The notes below the pieces were generated by a model, which ran no database searches, was not told the DNA's origin, and worked only from the letters and a program-made list of their open reading frames with translations. This document shows, piece by piece, positions 7,574-10,021 of a DNA stretch of 10,021 nucleotides. The DNA comes from Chalciporus piperatus (Eukaryota > Basidiomycota > Agaricomycetes > Boletales > Boletaceae). Made by a program: the position numbers and the translations under genes. How positions within the stretch are numbered: the first letter of the stretch is position 1; the number at the start of each line of letters is the position of its first letter. The stretch lies in NCBI GenBank assembly GCA_038093975.1, contig JBBPTG010000377.1:8521-18541 (forward strand), in the 5' to 3' direction.

Positions 7574-7770
7574 GCTACACTTTTGTACACTTTTTTGTAC
7601 ACTATTTCCATATATTTTCCCACACTATTGACTACACTTTACTACGCTTTTTTGTACACTTTAGCTACACTCAATCATAATGACTTTCCCACACTTGTAA
7701 CTACACTTTTAGTCCGCTTTTTTGTACACTTTATTACACATATTTCCTATACACTTTGCTACCCTTTCAA
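7574..7770 (+). repeat. AT-rich degenerate tandem repeat of TACACTTT words, period about 69 bp
   Basis: Two clear copies begin CCCACACT at 7619 and 7688, 69 bp apart, and share GCTTTTTTGTACACTTTA near their middle. A partial copy precedes them from about 7574. The 79-codon open frame across it is low-complexity (Leu/Tyr/Thr/Phe) and comes from the repeat. Confidence 0.7.
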
Positions 7771-7821
7771 CAGGTTTTTCAAATGCAAGTTTGATAATTT
7801 TAGTACATCAGAAATAGACTG

Positions 7822-8352
7822 ATATAGCATCAAATGGCACCATAGTAGCCTATATTCCTGGACCCGAAAGTGGTCCAGGTCTCACTTTCAAAATTGTGTG
7901 TCCACTGATGGGATGTCGGTCCGGATTACCGTCTTTGTCAGCGACGAAACCTCTTTTTCAAAGCTTGTATTCTGTTGCCCCACAGCTCTCCTCTCCCTCC
8001 ATTGTGTTGACTGTTGTTGCCTTCATCTCACTGTTTGCTCTGTATCCTGACCATCAATGAGTTGCCCTTCGTGATTTTGTCTGTGTGATCTGACATAGGT
8101 ACTACCACTGACTGTGTTCAGCATCATAGTAATTATAGTAATTACTTGGATGATTCCAGCCTGCCAGAGACCTGGCGAACAATAAAATGTAAATGTGACA
8201 AAATTTAGATGCCCCCCATGCCCCATTCATTGTTACAGTTGCAACGAGGGCATGTTGAACTGCGAGTCTGGCGGCGGGTCCAGGGTTGCCCGGAGGGCCA
8301 TTGAATAGCACTTTGTGCATCATATGTGCACAAATAGCAACCTATTGCCATC
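7822..8352. other. Right part of the nested element: subterminal motifs and a unique ~430-bp segment
   Basis: Subterminal-type words (CAAATGGCACCAT) lie at about 7830-7850 and again at 8308-8352 (CATATGTGCACAAATAG). Between them, 7857-8284 is non-repetitive and has a different base composition. It starts with a hairpin CCTGGACC-CGAAAGT-GGTCCAGG (7857-7879) and ends with CGGGTCCAGG (8275-8284), the inverse of its first ten bases. A further dyad AGTAATTA-TAG-TAATTACT lies near 8130-8148. No gene is convincing; short minus-strand frames could be remnants of a captured host gene, but this is weak. Confidence 0.45.
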
Positions 8353-8378
8353 TATGGCATAGGGTGTTTTTCCTGATG
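8353..8378 (-). repeat. Right terminal inverted repeat of the nested transposon
   Basis: Ends GTTTTTCCTGATG. It is the reverse complement of the left TIR at 23 of 26 positions and is followed by the duplicated target TC at 8379-8380. Confidence 0.92.
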
Positions 8379-9668
8379 TCCCCAGTTGTACGATACGAAA
8401 CGGTGCGGTGCATGCTCGCCCTTTCTACACTAGAGGACTGGTACATCACCGGCCTCGACGTACGATCTGCCTATCTATACGGCAAACTGGAAGAGGAACT
8501 CTACATGGAGTTTCCTGAGGGTTTTATGCCACCCGATAAAAAAGGCAAAGTCCTAAGACTACTACGTGCAATATACGGCCTCAAACAAGCAGGATTATCC
8601 TGGTGGCGCACGTTAGACAAGTCTATGGCTGAACTTGGCTTCACAAGGCTCAAGACTGATGCCGGCCTGTTCATATACCGCAATGGAAATGATATCGTCA
8701 TTGCGATTGTTTACGTTGATGACGCCCTCTTCTGTGGATCTAACAAAGCTGTCGTAAACAAGCTAAAGGCCACATTCATGAAGACATGGGAATGTCGAGA
8801 CCTCGGGGAACCTACAGAGTTCCTTGGGATGAAACTTCGTCGAGAAGGTAAAAAACTGCACATTGATCAGTGCAAATACCTCGACAAGGTGCTTGAACGC
8901 TTCGGCATGACGAATGCTAAAGCCGCACCCACTCCACTTCCTCAGGGTTATTACCCAGAGAAGAACGTTGCCCCCGTTAACTTCGAATTGCGGACGCGCT
9001 TTCAAACGGTGATAGGCTCGTTATTATACTTGATGTTAGGTACATGCCCAGACATCGCCTACACAGTTACCCAACTTGCAAGGCAGTCTGCCAATCCTAC
9101 TAAGGAGCACTTGGATAGGGCCATGTACGTATGTCGATACCTCGTTGGTACTCGTCAATACTCCCTTACCTTTAATGGCGCATCTGGCAAAGGCATTTTT
9201 GCCTGTACCGACTCTGATTGGGGACAAGACCCCATCACAAGACACTCGCAGACAGGATTTTTCCTGAAACTCGCGGACGGTGCTTTCCTTTGGAATTCGC
9301 ACTTGCAGAGCTCTACCGCCCTCAACTCTACAGAAGCTGAGTACATGGCTTTGAGTGATTGCACACGACAAGTATCCTGGATACACCACATGTTCTCTGA
9401 ACTAGGTTATAAGCTGAAAGCTATACCAGTCTGTGGTGACAACCAAGGATCACTATTTATGGGTGAAAATCCCATTACCGAGAAGCGTAATAAACATATT
9501 CCACTACGGTACTTCTTTATACGTGACGCCGTAATGAAGTGGAAAGAAGTAGAACTCTTCTACATCCCTGGAACTGACAATCCCGCGGATATGTTGACAA
9601 AGAACCTCGGACATGTCAAGTTCGAGAAGTTCCGCTCCGAACTCGGTCTGGTATTCTACACCAGTTGA
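8379..9668 (+). pseudogene. pol: Pol part 4: reverse transcriptase palm/thumb and RNase H
   Basis: An open frame of 429 codons from the transposon edge to TGA at 9666-9668. Reverse transcriptase motifs in order: SPVVRYETVR, GLDVRSAYLYG (first catalytic Asp at 8457), YMEFPEGF, AIYGLKQAGLSWW, YVDD (8712-8723) and FLGMKL. Copia RNase H follows: DSDWG near 9210, STEAEYMALSD near 9330-9360, and DNQGS near 9440, which supply the acidic metal-binding residues, then RNKHIPLRYFFIRD and NPADMLTKNL. No damage is seen in this part. It is cut off from its own N terminus by the nested element and lies in a different frame from it, so no active enzyme could be made from this locus. The apparent upstream start at 8286 lies inside the transposon and is not the native one. 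Confidence 0.95.
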
Positions 9669-9730
9669 TTTCGCTGATACCTATCGTGCGGAAGTCCTCA
9701 TTTATGCTTACGTGTCTCCGTACACTTAGC

Positions 9731-9739
9731 AAGGGGGAG
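9731..9739 (+). other. Polypurine tract
   Basis: AAGGGGGAG lies directly before the 3' LTR, where plus-strand synthesis is primed in LTR elements. It follows a short 3' untranslated stretch (9669-9730). Confidence 0.9.
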
Positions 9740-9923
9740 TGTTGAACGTAGCGTACATTCTTAGTATAGAAGGTAGTTACCACGCTTGTTCTATATCACA
9801 TTCGGACTCAGTCGATCTGAGTTCTAATACAACTTGACTTGTAACCACAACGTTCGACGTTACTCAACAACCTCAACACTAGGTAAGCACCAGAAGTAGT
9901 TCCTCATTGGAACCCTCTCAACA
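9740..9923 (+). repeat. 3' LTR
   Basis: 184 bp, TGTTGA to TCAACA, 97.8% identical to the 5' LTR (two substitutions and two one-base indels over 185 columns). It should supply the 3' end processing signal for the element. It reads GGTAAGCACC where the 5' LTR reads GGTAAGTCACC. Confidence 0.95.
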
Positions 9924-10021
9924 GTCGGGTGTGAAGCTGTCAATCAGACGCTTGTCACCTTTCAGCCCCAGTGAAAAACGGTTATGATCGGGTATGCCCG
10001 GGTCTGACGAGATATGGTTTT
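9924..10021 (+). other. Right host flank, possibly intron end and next exon of the interrupted gene
   Basis: 98 bp after the 3' LTR. CACCTTTCAG at about 9956-9965 looks like a splice acceptor. After it, one frame (CC CCA GTG AAA) stays open to the edge and looks coding, but joining in phase 0 from the left exon would instead meet an early TGA. The link to the left gene is therefore unproven, and the flank could be from elsewhere because no target duplication connects the two sides. Confidence 0.3.

Larger units (their letters stand above)
5701..8378. mobile_element. Nested non-autonomous TIR DNA transposon (2678 bp), superfamily unassigned
   Basis: Terminal inverted repeats of 26 bp (23 matches) lie exactly where the copia RT sequence is interrupted. 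TC at 5699-5700 and at 8379-8380 fits a 2-bp target duplication. Removing the insert plus one TC brings back the conserved RT reading frame, which fixes the boundaries independently of the repeats. The interior has no frame resembling a transposase; its open frames are short or repeat-derived. Subterminal motif clusters, TIR length and the 2-bp duplication are compatible with CACTA/EnSpm-like or related fungal families, but TC excludes the TA-targeting mariner type and there is no 8-bp duplication as in hAT. It therefore depended on a transposase encoded elsewhere. Confidence 0.88.
1557..9923 (+). mobile_element. Ty1/copia-superfamily LTR retrotransposon, defective, with a nested DNA transposon
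   Basis: The element is bounded by two 184-bp LTRs starting TGTTGA and ending TCAACA. It contains PBS, leader, gag, then protease, integrase, reverse transcriptase and RNase H in that order; integrase before RT is diagnostic for the copia superfamily. It is 8367 bp with the 2678-bp nested element, so about 5.7 kb originally, a normal copia length. The LTRs differ by two substitutions and two single-base indels, so the insertion is fairly young. Inactivating changes are the gag/protease frame break, an extra T at 4189-4192, TAG at 5456-5458 and the nested insertion at 5701. No target-site duplication is seen: GGGAG on the left, GTCGG on the right. Confidence 0.95.

Noticed and set aside
7583..7822. 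79-codon plus-strand gene with possible membrane segments
   Set aside because: The hydrophobic look comes from translating the TACACTTT tandem repeat.
8023..8323. Two minus-strand frames of 67 and 73 codons
   Set aside because: Short, overlapping, no recognisable domain; at best remnants of captured sequence.
5701..8378. The RT interruption as a spliceosomal or self-splicing intron
   Set aside because: The ends are CATCAGG...CCTGATG with long inverted repeats and a TC duplication, not GT-AG, and no group I/II core was seen.
5701..8378. Assignment of the nested element to hAT, KDZ/Zisupton, mariner or Helitron
   Set aside because: There is no 8-bp duplication, the target is TC rather than TA, it has TIRs, and it lacks Helitron ends; without a transposase a family call is not supported.
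8286..8378. Native start of the RT frame at 8286
   Set aside because: These codons lie inside the nested transposon; RT homology begins at 8379.

Overview
The window looks like nuclear DNA of a filamentous fungus, most probably a basidiomycete. The reasons are very short spliceosomal introns (52-68 nt, GT-AG, inferred from frame restoration), a CT-rich leader before a start codon, and a Ty1/copia-type LTR retrotransposon with fungal-style domains. This assignment is an inference from sequence style. No rRNA, tRNA or CRISPR array is seen.

Layout. (1) 1-1556 holds two divergently oriented host genes of unknown function sharing a ~300-bp promoter region. One is a minus-strand gene of at least four exons that runs off the left edge. 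The other is a plus-strand gene with at least two exons, whose reading frame runs into the retrotransposon at 1557. (2) 1557-9923 is an LTR retrotransposon of the copia superfamily. It has 184-bp LTRs (97.8% identical), a primer-binding site matching the anticodon arm of initiator tRNA-Met (half-tRNA priming as in Drosophila copia and yeast Ty5), a structured leader, gag, then pol in the copia order protease-integrase-RT-RNase H, and a polypurine tract. (3) Inside it, 5701-8378 is a second, nested mobile element. It is a 2678-bp non-autonomous DNA transposon with 26-bp terminal inverted repeats and a 2-bp TC target duplication, placed inside the conserved RT motif. It carries no recognisable transposase. 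Instead it holds subterminal motif repeats, a ~1.3-kb minisatellite built from hairpin-forming units of about 133-157 bp, one perfect 24-bp inverted-repeat hairpin, an AT-rich 69-bp-period repeat, and a ~430-bp unique segment. (4) 9924-10021 is right-hand host flank.

State of the elements. The copia copy is recent but dead: a frame change between gag and protease, a one-base T insertion in the pre-integrase region, an in-frame TAG just before RT, and the nested transposon in RT. All catalytic motifs (PR DSGA, IN HHCC and D,D35E, RT YVDD, RNase H acidic residues) are still present. The copia element has no target-site duplication. Its left junction carries GGGAG, the same five bases that end its own polypurine tract; removing them and joining the flanks gives a canonical GTATGT splice donor, which suggests an unusual integration into a host intron.

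Most noteworthy: the nested TIR element with its structured minisatellite, where one hairpin copy shows a compensatory base change, and the odd retrotransposon junction.
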